DNA of 64,000 bases, taken from positions 124,001-188,000 of the forward strand of contig NZ_JACIAY010000003.1 in NCBI RefSeq assembly GCF_014194975.1, in the 5' to 3' direction. The notes beneath the pieces were generated by a model. That model was not told the DNA's origin and ran no database searches. It saw only the letters and a program-made list of their open reading frames with translations. This DNA comes from Sphingomonas sp. BK580. GTDB taxonomy: Bacteria; Pseudomonadota; Alphaproteobacteria; Sphingomonadales; Sphingomonadaceae. This document shows positions 9,587 through 20,853 of the stretch, piece after piece; positions within the stretch are counted from its first letter, which is position 1; the number at the start of each line of letters is the position of its first letter. Both the position numbers and the translations under genes were made by a program.

Positions 9587-9705
9587 AGGTGAGGCGCGTT
9601 CGGGAACCGCGCAGCGGGATCTCGCGAGCGGAGAAGAGGAAAGCCGCACCGCTTAGGAACGAATAGCCCTATCGCCCGACCCTCGCGGGCGGCTACGCTC
9701 GCCGC

Positions 9706-11352
9706 ATGACCGAACCCCGCACCGGTGGACGCCTGCTCGTCGACCAGCTCGTCGCCCAGGGCTGCGACCGTCTCTTCACCGTGCCGGGGGAGAGTTTTCT
9801 CGCGGTGCTCGATGCGCTCCACGACACGCCAGCGATCGAGGTGGTGACGTGCCGGCAGGAGGGTGGCGTGACCTTCATGGCCTGCGCCGACGGCGCGCTG
9901 ACGCACCGCCCCGGCATCGCCTTCGTCACGCGCGGCCCCGGCGCGACCAACGCCGCGATCGGCGTCCACGTCGCGATGCAGGACTCGCAGCCGATGATCC
10001 TCTTCATAGGCGACGTCGACCGCTCGACGCGCGACCGCGAGGCGTTTCAGGAGATCGACTTCCAGGCGATGTTCGCACCGATCGCGAAATGGGCGGCGCG
10101 GATCGACGACGCCGCGCGCATCCCCGAATATGTCGCGCGCGCCTATGCCACCGCGATCAACGGCCGCCCCGGCCCGGTCGTGCTGGCGCTGCCGGAGGAC
10201 ATGCTGCTCGACACCGTCACCGTGCCCGATCGCGCCCGCGTCGAGCGCGTCGCCCAGGCGGTCGACGAGGACTCGATCGAGCATCTGCGCGACCTGCTCG
10301 CCACCGCCGAGAACCCGCTCGCGATCGTCGGCGGCGCCGGCTGGGACGTGGCCGCCGCGGCGGCGATGGCGGACTGGGCGACGCGCACCGGCGTGCCGCT
10401 CGCCGCCGCCTTCCGCCGCCAGGACGCGATCGCCAACGACTGCCCGGCCTATGCCGGCAACCTCGGCTACGGCCCCAGTCCCGCGCTGACCGAGCGCGTC
10501 CGCGGCGCCGACCTGCTCATCGTCGTGGGCGCGCGGCTCGGCGAGGCGACCACCGACGGCTATCAGCTGATCACGCCCGACCACCCCGGCCAGCGGCTGG
10601 TCCACGTCCATCCCGATCCCGAGGAGCTGGGCCGCACCTACGCTACCGACCTGGCGATCTGCGCGGGCATGGCCGAGTTCGCCGAGGCGCTGGTGCCGCT
10701 CGACGGCGGCGTCCACCCCCATGCCGCCGAGGCGCGCGCCGCCTATGAGGCGTGGAGCACGCCCCGGCCGCGCGACGGCGTGGCGCTCGATCTCGGCCCC
10801 TGCGTCGCGACGATGCGCGAGAAACTGCCGGCGGACACGATCATCTGCAACGGCGCGGGCAATTTCTCCGGCTGGTGGCACCGCTACTGGCGCTACGCCG
10901 GCCCCGGGACGCAGCTGGCGCCCACCGCGGGGGCGATGGGCTACGGCGTGCCCGCCGCGGTGGCGGCGTCGCTGCGCCGGCCGGGGCGCAGCGTGATCGC
11001 GCTGGCGGGGGACGGCGACTTCCTGATGAACGGCCAGGAACTCGCCACCGCGGTGCAGCACGGCGCCGAGCTGCTCGTCGTCCTCGTCGACAACGGCGCC
11101 TACGGGACGATCCGGATGCACCAGGAGCGCGAGTATCCCGGTCGCCCGTCGGCGACGCGGTTGGTCAACCCCGACTTCGCCGCGCTGGCGCGCGCCTATG
11201 GCGGCTGGGGCGAGACGGTGGAACGAACCGAGGACTTCGCGCCCGCGCTCGACCGCGCGCTGGCCGAGCGCGGCGTGCGGCTGATCCACTGCCGCACCGA
11301 CGTCGAGCAGATCACCGCGGGGCTGACGCTGAGCGCGCTGCGGCAGGGCTGA
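9706..11352 (+). CDS. ThDP-dependent enzyme, acetolactate synthase large-subunit-like
   Basis: A 548-residue ThDP enzyme with the three-domain order PYR, central, PP. Glu52 (CRQEGGV) activates the cofactor. GDGDFLMN at about 435-442, with NNGAYG-like DNGAYGTIR, is the ThDP/Mg motif. It belongs to the acetolactate synthase / benzoylformate decarboxylase superfamily. No ilvN-type regulatory subunit is adjacent, so it is probably not the biosynthetic acetolactate synthase. The decarboxylase or ligase substrate is unknown. It is a monocistronic, possibly leaderless gene with no clear Shine-Dalgarno sequence. Confidence 0.85.
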   Translation: MTEPRTGGRLLVDQLVAQGCDRLFTVPGESFLAVLDALHDTPAIEVVTCRQEGGVTFMACADGALTHRPGIAFVTRGPGATNAAIGVHVAMQDSQPMILFIGDVDRSTRDREAFQEIDFQAMFAPIAKWAARIDDAARIPEYVARAYATAINGRPGPVVLALPEDMLLDTVTVPDRARVERVAQAVDEDSIEHLRDLLATAENPLAIVGGAGWDVAAAAAMADWATRTGVPLAAAFRRQDAIANDCPAYAGNLGYGPSPALTERVRGADLLIVVGARLGEATTDGYQLITPDHPGQRLVHVHPDPEELGRTYATDLAICAGMAEFAEALVPLDGGVHPHAAEARAAYEAWSTPRPRDGVALDLGPCVATMREKLPADTIICNGAGNFSGWWHRYWRYAGPGTQLAPTAGAMGYGVPAAVAASLRRPGRSVIALAGDGDFLMNGQELATAVQHGAELLVVLVDNGAYGTIRMHQEREYPGRPSATRLVNPDFAALARAYGGWGETVERTEDFAPALDRALAERGVRLIHCRTDVEQITAGLTLSALRQG

Positions 11353-11393
11353 GAAAGCGGGCGCGGAGCCGGCGAACGGATATCAGGTTCACT

Positions 11394-11492
11394 GGCGTCA
11401 TCCTGGACTTGTTCCAGGATCCACGGCGCCCGCGGCTTCCGACGCTGCTGAACGCGGCACGGTGGATGCTGAAACGACTTCAGGATGACGCC
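11394..11492. repeat. palindromic intergenic repeat, type A
   Basis: Opens GGCGTCATCCTG and closes CAGGATGACGCC, with TCCACGG and ACGGTGGA-type inner arms. It lies between two converging genes. Confidence 0.75.
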
Positions 11493-11533
11493 GTTCGAAC
11501 GGGAGACGCCCCTTTTCCCCCTCACCCACGAAC

Positions 11534-11566
11534 GAGGAAAGGCCGCCGCGGTCTCCCGCGACGGCC
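11534..11566 (-). terminator. rho-independent terminator of csbD
   Basis: Read on the minus strand, GGCCGTCGCGG, a GAGA loop and CCGCGGCGGCC form an 11-bp stem with one wobble. It is followed by TTTCCTC, just after the csbD stop. Confidence 0.65.
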
Positions 11567-11588
11567 CTTCGCTGTCATGACGCGACGG

Positions 11589-11789
11589 TCAGATGTCGTC
11601 GCCGAGCGCGCCCTTCACCTTGCCGGCGAACTGCTGGCCCTTGCCCTTCGTCTCCTGCGCGGCGCCCTCGGCCGCGAGGCGGTCGTCGGACGCCGTGCGA
11701 TCCGCCGGATCCTTGTCCGCGATCGCCTGCTTGGCCTTGCCGACCAGCTCGTTGACGTTGCCTTTGATCTTGTCGGTGAGCTCGCCCAT
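11589..11789 (-). CDS. csbD: CsbD family stress protein
   Basis: A 66-residue highly charged, hydrophilic protein beginning MGELTDKIKGNVNELVGKAKQ and containing KGKGQQFAGKVKGALGD. This is the CsbD/YjbJ pattern. CsbD-like proteins are general-stress induced and of unknown molecular function. It starts at ATG 11789 with an AGAACGA-type weak ribosome site and ends at a hairpin terminator, so it is probably monocistronic. Confidence 0.88.
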   Translation of the reverse strand: MGELTDKIKGNVNELVGKAKQAIADKDPADRTASDDRLAAEGAAQETKGKGQQFAGKVKGALGDDI

Positions 11790-11884
11790 CGTCGTTCTCC
11801 GTCTAGTGTAACCCGGTGACAGGACAACGGACCCGGTACGACGATGTTCCCGCAAACGATTGACGTACGTCAATTCGACGCGGC

Positions 11885-12892
11885 TCAGATCAGCCCCGAC
11901 AACGGGCTCGACGGGTCGGCGTAGCGGCGCTTGCCCATGCGGCCGGCGCGGTAGCTCATCCGCCCCGCCTCCACCGCCGCGCGCATCGCCGCCGCCATCA
12001 GGATCGGGTCCTTGGCCTCGGCGATCGCGGTGTTCATCAGCACGCCGTCGCAGCCGAGCTCCATCGCCACCGCGGCGTCGCTCGCCTGTCCGACGCCGGC
12101 GTCGACCAGCACCGGCACGCCCGCGCCCTCGACGATCAGCCGGATCGTCACCTGGTTCTGGATGCCCAGCCCCGAGCCGATCGGCGCGCCCAGCGGCATG
12201 ATCGCGACCGCGCCGGCTTCCTCCAACTGCTTCGCCGCGATCGGATCGTCGGTGCAATAGACCATCGGCTTGAAGCCCTCGCGCACCAGCACCTCGGTCG
12301 CCTTCAGCGTCTCGCGCATGTTGGGGTAGAGCGTGCGCGCCTCGCCGAGCACCTCGAGCTTGACGAGATCCCAGCCGCCCGCCTCGCGCGCCAGCCGCAG
12401 CGTGCGGATCGCGTCCTCGGCGGTGAAGCAGCCCGCGGTGTTGGGCAGATACGTGACGCGCTTGGGGTCGATGAAGTCGGTCAGCATCGGCGCGCCGGGA
12501 TCGCTGACGTTGACGCGGCGCACCGCGACCGTGACGATCTCCGCGCCCGACGCCTCCAGCGCGGCGGCGTTCTGCGCGAAGTCCTTGTACTTGCCGGTGC
12601 CGACGATCAGCCGCGAGCGGAAGGTGCGCCCCGCGACGGTCCACGTGTCGTCGGTGAGCGGCGTACCATGGTCGCCGCCGCCGACGAAGTGGACGATCTC
12701 CAGCTCGTCGCCGTCCTCGACCTGCACCTCGCCCAGCGTCGAGCGCGGCACCACCTCGAGGTTGCGCTCCACCGCGAGCTTCTCGGGCACCAGCCCGAGC
12801 GACTCAGCGAGGCCCGCGATCGAGAGCCCGGCGGGGACTCGCTTGTGCTCGCCGTTGAGGGTGATGGTGATGGTGCCGTCGGAATGTGCCAT
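11885..12892 (-). CDS. thiG: fused sulfur carrier ThiS - thiazole synthase ThiG
   Basis: About 335 residues. The N-terminal 65 or so form a ThiS-like ubiquitin fold ([13 protein letters not shown] to [11 protein letters not shown]). The rest is Thi[16 protein letters not shown], the Schiff-base lysine in [15 protein letters not shown], and [13 protein letters not shown]. ThiG makes the thiamine thiazole from deoxyxylulose phosphate, glycine imine and ThiS-thiocarboxylate. In free ThiS the GG is C-terminal; here it is internal. The start is 12892 or 12901. No ThiF, ThiO, ThiE or TPP riboswitch was seen nearby. Confidence 0.92.
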   Translation of the reverse strand: MAHSDGTITITLNGEHKRVPAGLSIAGLAESLGLVPEKLAVERNLEVVPRSTLGEVQVEDGDELEIVHFVGGGDHGTPLTDDTWTVAGRTFRSRLIVGTGKYKDFAQNAAALEASGAEIVTVAVRRVNVSDPGAPMLTDFIDPKRVTYLPNTAGCFTAEDAIRTLRLAREAGGWDLVKLEVLGEARTLYPNMRETLKATEVLVREGFKPMVYCTDDPIAAKQLEEAGAVAIMPLGAPIGSGLGIQNQVTIRLIVEGAGVPVLVDAGVGQASDAAVAMELGCDGVLMNTAIAEAKDPILMAAAMRAAVEAGRMSYRAGRMGKRRYADPSSPLSGLI

Positions 12893-12992
12893 GCGCGCCA
12901 TCTAGGCCTGCAGACCCGCAGGGGCAACGTTGCGCCGCGTCGCGACGGATGCAATGACACCTGCACGAAGGGCAACGACCACAAGGGAGCGC

Positions 12993-13427
12993 ATGACCGA
13001 CACCGTCTTCGTCCTCAACGGCCCCAACCTCAACCTGCTCGGCTCGCGCGAGCCGGAGATCTACGGCCACGACACGCTCGACGACATCGCCGGCCGGCTC
13101 GAGGACCGCGCGCGCGAGCTCGGGCTGCGCGTCGACCTGCGCCAGTCGAATCACGAGGGGCATCTCGTCGAGTGGCTGCACGAGGCGCAGGCGGTGGACG
13201 CGCGCGCGGTGCTGCTCAACGCCGCGGCGTACACGCACACCTCGGTGGCGCTGCACGACGCGATCAAGGGCATCCGGACGCCCGTGATCGAGGTGCATCT
13301 CTCCAATCCGCACACGCGCGAGCGCTTCCGCCACGTCTCGCTGGTGGGCAGCGCCGCGAAGGGAACCATCGCCGGCTTCGGCGCGATGTCGTACATGCTC
13401 GCGCTTGAAGCCGCGGCCCGCTTCTGA
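12993..13427 (+). CDS. aroQ: type II 3-dehydroquinate dehydratase
   Basis: A 144-residue enzyme of the shikimate pathway. FVLNGPNLNLLGSREPEIYG holds catalytic Arg19 and Tyr24. QSNHEGHLVEWLHEA and PVIEVHLSNPHTRERFRH hold the catalytic His and substrate contacts. The start ATG 12993 has AAGGGAG three to four bases upstream. It heads an operon with accB and accC, a common alphaproteobacterial arrangement. Confidence 0.96.
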   Translation: MTDTVFVLNGPNLNLLGSREPEIYGHDTLDDIAGRLEDRARELGLRVDLRQSNHEGHLVEWLHEAQAVDARAVLLNAAAYTHTSVALHDAIKGIRTPVIEVHLSNPHTRERFRHVSLVGSAAKGTIAGFGAMSYMLALEAAARF

Positions 13428-13463
13428 CAGGAGGCGCGCCCTATCTAGGGGAAACAGGGTTGC

Positions 13464-13949
13464 ATGGCTGACATCTCTCACAACGGCGGCGCGATGCAGG
13501 TCGACGTCGATCTGGTCCGCCAGCTCGCCGAGCTGCTCGACACCACCCAGCTGACCGAGATCGAGGTCGAGGACGGCGAGCGCAAGATCCGCGTCGCGCG
13601 CAAGGCCGCCGCGGTCGCCGCGCCGGCGGTGCACTACGCGGCGGCGCCCGCCGCCGCCCCGGCGGCGGGCGTGCCGCCGCAGGTCGACACCGCCGGCCCG
13701 TCCGCGCCGTCGCACGCCAACGCGGTGCGCTCGCCGATGGTGGGCACCGCCTATCTCGCCGCCGAGCCGGGCGCCAAGCCGTTCGCCGCGGTGGGCCAGA
13801 GCGTCGCCGCGGGCGATACGCTGCTGATCGTCGAGGCGATGAAGGTGATGAACCCGATCACCGCGCCGAGCGCGGGCACGGTCAAGGTGGTGCTGGTCGA
13901 GAACGGCCAGCCGGTCGAGTTCGACCAGCCGCTCGTGGTGGTCGAGTAA
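13464..13949 (+). CDS. accB: acetyl-CoA carboxylase biotin carboxyl carrier protein
   Basis: A 161-residue carrier. It has an N-terminal helical region, an Ala/Pro-rich flexible linker (about 48-80), and a biotinyl domain with the EAMKVM motif whose Lys127 carries biotin. It supplies carboxybiotin to the carboxyltransferase in fatty-acid synthesis. It lies 36 bp after aroQ and five bases before accC. Confidence 0.97.
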   Translation: MADISHNGGAMQVDVDLVRQLAELLDTTQLTEIEVEDGERKIRVARKAAAVAAPAVHYAAAPAAAPAAGVPPQVDTAGPSAPSHANAVRSPMVGTAYLAAEPGAKPFAAVGQSVAAGDTLLIVEAMKVMNPITAPSAGTVKVVLVENGQPVEFDQPLVVVE

Positions 13950-13954
13950 CGCCC

Positions 13955-15303
<1,349 letters not shown>

Positions 15304-15307
<4 letters not shown>

Positions 15308-15642
15308 CGGTGGCGCGCGGCACGGCGGCGACGATCTACCACAACCCGCGCTGCGCCAAGTCGCGCCAGGCGCTCGCGCTCCTTCGGGAAGCGGGCGCCG
15401 ACGTGACCGTCGTCGAATACCTCCGGACGCCGCCCTCGCGCGACACGCTCGCCGCGCTGCTCGCGCGCGGCGGGATCGCACCGCGTTCCGCGCTCCGGCG
15501 CGACGCGCCAGCGGTGGCCGACGACGACGCCGCGCTCGACCTGATGGCGCGCGATCCCGCCACGATCGAACGGCCGCTGGTCGAGACGGCCAAGGGCGTG
15601 CGACTGGCACGCCCGCCCGAGCTGGTGCGCGAGCTCCTGTGA
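15304..15642 (+). CDS. arsC: arsenate reductase, glutaredoxin-linked ArsC type
   Basis: A 112-residue ArsC with the active-site Cys17 in [13 protein letters not shown] and the C-terminal [15 protein letters not shown] segment. The latter holds the conserved Arg of the substrate anion site. It would reduce arsenate to arsenite with glutathione/glutaredoxin, though housekeeping members may serve other roles. It is placed by GTGA overlaps between accC and the phospholipase D gene, with no arsenic operon genes nearby. Confidence 0.87.
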
Positions 15643-17063
15643 TCCTCCCCGAGGACACGCGCTGGCGCGTCGAGCGCGCCACCCAGGCGGCCGTGGTGAT
15701 CGACGCCGACGCCTATTTCCGCGCCGCGCGCCAGGCCATGCTGCGCGCCCAGCACCAGATCCTGCTGGTCGGCTGGGACTTCGACGCGCGTATCAATCTC
15801 GCCTACGACGACGACCATCCCGAGGCGCCCACCGACGTCGGCGCCTTCATCACGTGGCTGGTCGACCGTACCCCGGGATTGCAGGTCCACATCCTCCGCT
15901 GGGACAAGGGCGCCATCAAGACGCTCGGGCGCGGCAAGACGCTGTGGACGCTGCTCAACTGGCGCTATCGCCAGCCGCGCATCCACCTGCTGCTGGACGG
16001 CCACCACCCCGTGGCCGCCTCGCAGCACCAGAAGATCGTCGTCATCGACGACTGTCTCGCCTTCTGCGGCGGGATCGACATGACCGACGAGCGCTGGGAC
16101 ACGCGCGCGCACGTCGACGACGACCCGCGCCGCACGTCGCCGAGCGGGCGCGCGTACAAGCCGTGGCACGACGCCACCACGGCGCTGCAGGGCCCGATCG
16201 CGGGGGCGCTGGGGGAACTGTGCCGCACCCGCTGGGCGATCGCGGGCGGTGCCGAGATCGCGCCGCCGCCGCCGCGCGAGGGCAGTTGCTGGCCCGAGTC
16301 GCTCACCCCCGTCTTCGCCGACGTCGATGTCGCGGTATCGCGCTCGCAGCCCGACTATGACGGACAGGACGAGGTGCTCGAGATCGAGCGGCTCTACCTG
16401 GCGCTGATCGCCTCGGCCAAGCGCCGCATCTACGCCGAGAGCCAGTATTTCGCCTCGCGTCGCATCGCCGAGGCCATCGCCGCGCGGCTGGTGGAGGACG
16501 ATCCGCCCGAGATCGTCGTGATCAACCCGGTGACGGCGCAGGGCTGGCTCGAGCCGATCGCGATGGACACCGCGCGCGCGCGGCTCGTCACCGAGCTGCG
16601 CCGGCGCGACCATCGCGGCCGCTTCCGGATGTACCACCCGGTCAACGAGGGGGGCACGCCGATCTACTGCCACGCCAAGGTGACGGTGATCGACGACCAG
16701 GCGATCCGGATCGGGTCGTCCAACTTCAACAACCGCTCGCTGCGGCTCGACACCGAGTGCGATGTCACGATCACCGACGGCGCGGCGACCATCGCGGCGA
16801 TCCGCGACGACCTGATCGCCGAGCATCTCGGCGTCGACGCGGCGGTGGTGAGCGCGCGGGTCGCGCGCGACGGGCTGATCGCCACGATCGAGGCGTTGCG
16901 CGGCAGCGGGCGGACGCTGGTGCCCTATGAGGTGGACGATCTCAGCGCCGTGGAGAAGTGGCTCGCGGACAACGAGGTGCTCGATCCGGAAGGGCCGGGC
17001 GAGATGTTCGAGGCGTTCGAGAAGCGCGGGCTGCTCCGGCGGCTGAGAAGGAAGCGGCGCTAG
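15639..17063 (+). CDS. phospholipase D-like protein with two HKD motifs
   Basis: A 474-residue PLD-superfamily enzyme. The first HxKx4D motif is at His130/Lys132/Asp137 (HQKIVVID), the second at His345/Lys347/Asp352 (HAKVTVID), the latter followed by IGSSNFNNRSL. No signal peptide or membrane anchor is evident, so a cytosolic or peripheral location is likely. It may hydrolyse or transfer phosphatidyl groups; the substrate is unknown. The GTG start overlaps the arsC stop. Confidence 0.9.
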   Translation: MILPEDTRWRVERATQAAVVIDADAYFRAARQAMLRAQHQILLVGWDFDARINLAYDDDHPEAPTDVGAFITWLVDRTPGLQVHILRWDKGAIKTLGRGKTLWTLLNWRYRQPRIHLLLDGHHPVAASQHQKIVVIDDCLAFCGGIDMTDERWDTRAHVDDDPRRTSPSGRAYKPWHDATTALQGPIAGALGELCRTRWAIAGGAEIAPPPPREGSCWPESLTPVFADVDVAVSRSQPDYDGQDEVLEIERLYLALIASAKRRIYAESQYFASRRIAEAIAARLVEDDPPEIVVINPVTAQGWLEPIAMDTARARLVTELRRRDHRGRFRMYHPVNEGGTPIYCHAKVTVIDDQAIRIGSSNFNNRSLRLDTECDVTITDGAATIAAIRDDLIAEHLGVDAAVVSARVARDGLIATIEALRGSGRTLVPYEVDDLSAVEKWLADNEVLDPEGPGEMFEAFEKRGLLRRLRRKRR

Positions 17064-17076
17064 GCCCACCGCCCGT

Positions 17077-17172
17077 CGTCATGCCGCGCTCGACCCCGCA
17101 TCCATGGTCCCGTGAGCGCCACCCATGTCAGGTGCGCGGCACCATGGACCCCGGATCAAGTCCGGGATGACG
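17077..17172. repeat. palindromic intergenic repeat, type A
   Basis: Opens CGTCATG and closes GGGATGACG, with inner arms CCATGGT and ACCATGG. It occupies the gap between the PLD gene and purL. Confidence 0.7.
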
Positions 17173-17194
17173 AAATGCTTCAACGCTACCGGCA

Positions 17195-17270
17195 TGTTCC
17201 TGCGCACGCAGGAACCCAGAGCCGTGAGCGCACTGATCGGTGACCCTGGGCTCCTGCTTCCGCAGGAGCA
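17195..17270. repeat. palindromic intergenic repeat, type B
   Basis: TTCCTGCGcaCGCAGGAA followed by CCCAGAG, then CTGGG and CTCCTGCttcCGCAGGAG. It is closely similar to the 5587 and 57804 copies. A naive reading of the purL frame would run back through it. Confidence 0.75.
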
Positions 17271-17343
17271 CGGCGGCGCTACTGACCCCGGCTCGCCCAC
17301 ACCGTCTGGCCACCGCGGCGCACAGCCGCTATGCGCCGCGGCC

Positions 17344-19560
17344 ATGACCGCCATCACGCCCGAGATCGTCGCCGAGCACGGCCTGTCCCCCGATGAATAT
17401 GAGCGCGTGCTCAAGGCGCTGGGCCGCGAACCCAACCTCGTCGAGCTCGGCATCTTCTCGGTGATGTGGTCGGAGCATTGCAGCTACAAGTCGAGCCGCA
17501 TCCATCTCAAGAAGCTGCCCACCGAGGGACCGCAGGTGATCTGTGGCCCGGGTGAGAACGCCGGCGTGGTCGACATCGGCGACGGCCAGGCCGTCATCTT
17601 CAAGATGGAGAGCCACAACCATCCCTCGTACATCGAGCCCTATCAGGGCGCGGCGACCGGCGTGGGCGGCATCCTGCGCGACGTCTTCACCATGGGCGCA
17701 CGCCCGGTGGCCAACCTCAACGCGCTGCGCTTCGGGCGGCCCGATCATCCCAAGATGCGCCATCTGATCTCGGGCGTGGTCCACGGCATCGGCGGCTACG
17801 GCAATTGCGTCGGCGTGCCGACGGTGGGCGGCGAGGTAAACTTCCATCCCGCTTACGACGGCAACATCCTCGTCAACGCGATGACGGTGGGCGTCGCCGA
17901 CACCGACAAGATCTTCTACTCGGCCGCCTCGGGCGTGGGCAATCCGATCGTCTACGTCGGCAGCAAGACCGGGCGCGACGGCATCCACGGCGCGACCATG
18001 GCCTCGGCCGACTTCGGCGCGGACTCGGACGAGAAGCGCCCGACCGTGCAGGTCGGCGACCCGTTCACCGAGAAGCTGCTGATCGAGGCGTGCCTCGAGC
18101 TGATGGCCTCGGACGCGATCGTCGCTATCCAGGACATGGGCGCGGCGGGGCTCACCTCCTCCTCGGTCGAGATGGCGAGCAAGGGCGGCGTCGGGATCGA
18201 GCTGGTGATGGACGACGTGCCCCAGCGCGAGACCGGCATGACGCCGTACGAGATGATGCTCTCCGAATCGCAGGAGCGCATGCTGATGGTGCTGAAGCCC
18301 GGTCGCGAGGAGTTCGCGCGCGCGATCTTCGAGAAATGGGAGCTCGACTTCGCGGTGATCGGCCACGTCACCGACACCGGGCGGATGGTGCTCAAATGGC
18401 AGGGCGAGACGGTGTGCGACATCCCGCTCGCGCCGCTCGCCGACGACGCCCCGCTGTACGATCGCCCGCACGTCCCCACCCCGCCCGCCAGGGCGCTGGT
18501 CAACATCCCCGATTGCAAGGACCCGGCGGCCGACCTGCTCGCGCTGATGGGCTCGCCCGACATCGCCAGCCGGCGCTGGATCTGGGAGCAGTACGATCAC
18601 ATGGTCGGCGCCGACACGGTGCAGCGCCCCGGCGGCGATGCCGCGGTGGTCCGCGTACACGGCACCGACAAGGCGCTGGCGATGACGACCGACTGCACCC
18701 CGCGCTATTGTTTCGCCGACCCGGTCGAGGGCGGCAAGCAGGCGGTGGCCGAGGCGTGGCGCAATCTCACCGCGGTGGGCGCGACCCCGCTCGCGATCAC
18801 CAACTGCCTCAACTTCGCCAACCCGCAGCGCCCCGAGATCATGGGGCAGATCACCGGCTGCCTCGACGGCATGGCGCAGGCGTGCCGCGCGCTCGACTTC
18901 CCGATCGTGAGCGGCAACGTCAGCCTCTACAACGAGAGCAAGGCGACCGGCGGCGGCTCGGCGATCCTGCCGACCCCCGCGATCGGCGGCGTCGGGCTGC
19001 TCAAGGACTGGCAGAAGAACGCGACGATCGCGTTCAAGCAGACCGGCGACGTCATCGTCGTGGTCGGCACGCGCCGCGGCGATCTCGGCCAGTCGCTGTG
19101 GTTGCGCGAGCTGCACGGGCGCGAGGAAGGCCCCCCGCCGCGCGTCGACCTGGAGGCGGAGCGCCGCACCGGCGACTTCATCCGCGCGCAGATCGACGCG
19201 GAGCGTCTCGGCGCGGTCCACGACGTCGCCGACGGCGGCATCGCGGTCGCGATCGCGGAGATGGCGCTCGCGGGCAACATCGGCGCGATGATCGACCGCG
19301 CGCTGCCGTTCGAGACCGCCGCCGCGCTCTTCGCCGAGGAGCAGGGCGTGTATATCGTGACCGTCCACGACCATGCCCTGCTCGACTTCCTCCAGGCAGC
19401 GCTCGACGCTGGGGTCGACGCCGACCCGCTCGGGCGCACGATCGGCACACGCATGATCTTCGAGCTGCGCGACGGCGATTATTGCGTGTCGCTCGATCAG
19501 CTGCGCGCGGCCCACGAGGGCTTCTTCCCCAAGCTGATGGCCGGCGAGCCGGCGATCTGA
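17344..19560 (+). CDS. purL: phosphoribosylformylglycinamidine synthase subunit II
   Basis: A 738-residue small-type PurL (the form that works with separate PurQ and PurS). It is an ATP-dependent amidotransferase converting FGAR to FGAM in purine synthesis. [37 protein letters not shown] and [13 protein letters not shown] are hallmark segments. The start ATG 17344 is chosen because the family begins [17 protein letters not shown]; upstream in-frame sequence is repeat DNA. purQ and purS are not in the window. Confidence 0.97.
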   Translation: MTAITPEIVAEHGLSPDEYERVLKALGREPNLVELGIFSVMWSEHCSYKSSRIHLKKLPTEGPQVICGPGENAGVVDIGDGQAVIFKMESHNHPSYIEPYQGAATGVGGILRDVFTMGARPVANLNALRFGRPDHPKMRHLISGVVHGIGGYGNCVGVPTVGGEVNFHPAYDGNILVNAMTVGVADTDKIFYSAASGVGNPIVYVGSKTGRDGIHGATMASADFGADSDEKRPTVQVGDPFTEKLLIEACLELMASDAIVAIQDMGAAGLTSSSVEMASKGGVGIELVMDDVPQRETGMTPYEMMLSESQERMLMVLKPGREEFARAIFEKWELDFAVIGHVTDTGRMVLKWQGETVCDIPLAPLADDAPLYDRPHVPTPPARALVNIPDCKDPAADLLALMGSPDIASRRWIWEQYDHMVGADTVQRPGGDAAVVRVHGTDKALAMTTDCTPRYCFADPVEGGKQAVAEAWRNLTAVGATPLAITNCLNFANPQRPEIMGQITGCLDGMAQACRALDFPIVSGNVSLYNESKATGGGSAILPTPAIGGVGLLKDWQKNATIAFKQTGDVIVVVGTRRGDLGQSLWLRELHGREEGPPPRVDLEAERRTGDFIRAQIDAERLGAVHDVADGGIAVAIAEMALAGNIGAMIDRALPFETAAALFAEEQGVYIVTVHDHALLDFLQAALDAGVDADPLGRTIGTRMIFELRDGDYCVSLDQLRAAHEGFFPKLMAGEPAI

Positions 19561-19662
19561 GGCGAAGCACGTAGACACGGAAGCGAAGAGGACGGCGACG
19601 CGGCTGCCGCGGACGCCCGCCCCGTTGCCAGTGCCACGCGCTGCGCCTAGCACGCCGTCGCC

Positions 19663-20853
19663 ATGACCGCCGCCAACCGCCTCGTCGCGCTCGATATCCT
19701 GCGCGGCGTCGCGGTGCTCGGCATCACCGTCGCCAACCTGCCCGGCTTCGCGCTGCCGCAGGCCGCATATTTCTCCCCGCTCGCCGCGGGCGGCACGACA
19801 CCCGCGGACCTCACCGCCTGGGCGCTGACCTTCGTGCTCATCGAGGGCAAGATGCGCGGGCTGTTCGCCGCGCTGTTCGGCGCCTCGCTGCTGCTGGTGG
19901 TGGAGCGCGCCGACGCCGCCGGGCAGAACGGCGCCGCGGTGCACCTCCGCCGCATGGGCGTGCTGTACCTGATCGGTGCCGCGCACCTTTACCTTCTGTG
20001 GTACGGCGACATCCTCCATCATTACGCGCTGGTCGGCGTCGCGGCGCTGTTGTTCGTCCACGCGCCAACTCGCCTGCTGCTGCTCGCCGCGGCCGCCGCG
20101 CTGCTGGTGGCGACGATCGGCGGAGTCGGGCTGGTCGGCGCGGCGGTGGCGCCGGCGACCCGTGCCGCGCTCGAGCAGAGCTTCGGTCGGCCACCGCCCG
20201 CCCTGCTGCTGAGCGAGATCGCCGCCCTTCGCGGCTCGCTCGCTGACGGCACCGCGTGGCGCTGGAGGCACGATGCCGGACCGCTCGCGGGACTGTTCGC
20301 CAACGGCCCCGAGACGCTCGGCTACATGCTGCTCGGCATGGCCGGCTACCGCACCGGCTTCATCACCGGTGCCTGGCCGCGCCGACGCTATGTGCTGGTC
20401 GCCGCGGCGGCACTGCCGCTGGGGATCGCCGTGGAGGCGGCGCTGGCGGCGCGTACCGCGGCGCAGGGTTTCGCGGTACCCGCCGTCGTCAGCGCCTCCT
20501 TCGCGCTCGGGCCGTCGGTGCACGCGCCGATGGTGCTTGGCTATGCCGCGCTGCTGCTCGCGACGTTGCCCGGCACGCGCGCGGGCGAGCGGCTCGCCTC
20601 TCTCGGTCGAACCGCGCTCAGCAACTATCTGCTGTCCAGCGGGGTGCTTGCCGCCACCTTCTACGGCTGGGGCCTAGGGCAGTTCGCGGCGTGGGATCGC
20701 GCCGAGGCCTATCTCGTGCTGCCGGCCTTATGGGCGCTTCTGCTGACGTGGCCGCCCGCCTGGCTGGCGCGCTTCCAATATGGTCCGGCAGAGTGGCTGT
20801 GGCGTTCGACTGCGCGAGGGCGCCTGCAGCCGCTGCGCCGGCTGGCGCCGTAA
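19663..20853 (+). CDS. DUF418 (YeiB-like) multi-pass membrane protein
   Basis: A 396-residue membrane protein with about eight to ten hydrophobic segments. It begins NRLVALDILRGVAVLGIT, the DUF418 N-terminal motif (RLxxLDxLRGxAxLGI). GMAGYRTG in the middle and the C-terminal GRTALSNYLLSSGV region of the DUF418 domain are also present. The function is unknown; the fold resembles integral acyltransferases. Its stop codon overlaps the first of two Fur-like boxes in front of bfd. The 100-bp gap before it shows no clear signal. Confidence 0.87.
   Translation: MTAANRLVALDILRGVAVLGITVANLPGFALPQAAYFSPLAAGGTTPADLTAWALTFVLIEGKMRGLFAALFGASLLLVVERADAAGQNGAAVHLRRMGVLYLIGAAHLYLLWYGDILHHYALVGVAALLFVHAPTRLLLLAAAAALLVATIGGVGLVGAAVAPATRAALEQSFGRPPPALLLSEIAALRGSLADGTAWRWRHDAGPLAGLFANGPETLGYMLLGMAGYRTGFITGAWPRRRYVLVAAAALPLGIAVEAALAARTAAQGFAVPAVVSASFALGPSVHAPMVLGYAALLLATLPGTRAGERLASLGRTALSNYLLSSGVLAATFYGWGLGQFAAWDRAEAYLVLPALWALLLTWPPAWLARFQYGPAEWLWRSTARGRLQPLRRLAP

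Noticed and set aside
8725-11289. A very long minus-strand open frame (over 850 codons) across the ThDP gene
   Set aside because: Only its last 213 codons (HAD hydrolase) show family motifs. The rest is the complement of the ThDP enzyme, where high GC content removes stop codons.
12893-12992. A TPP riboswitch before thiSG
   Set aside because: The 100 bp shared with the divergent aroQ gene is too short and lacks the conserved CUGAGA and ACCUGA-type elements.
17125-17343. In-frame upstream extension of purL
   Set aside because: The extra residues are translated from type A and B repeats, and PurL homologues begin at the ATG at 17344.
17329-20523. A minus-strand open frame of over 1000 codons opposite purL and the DUF418 gene
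   Set aside because: The translation is Arg/Ala/Val-rich without domains, typical of the antisense frame of high-GC genes. The plus-strand genes are certain.
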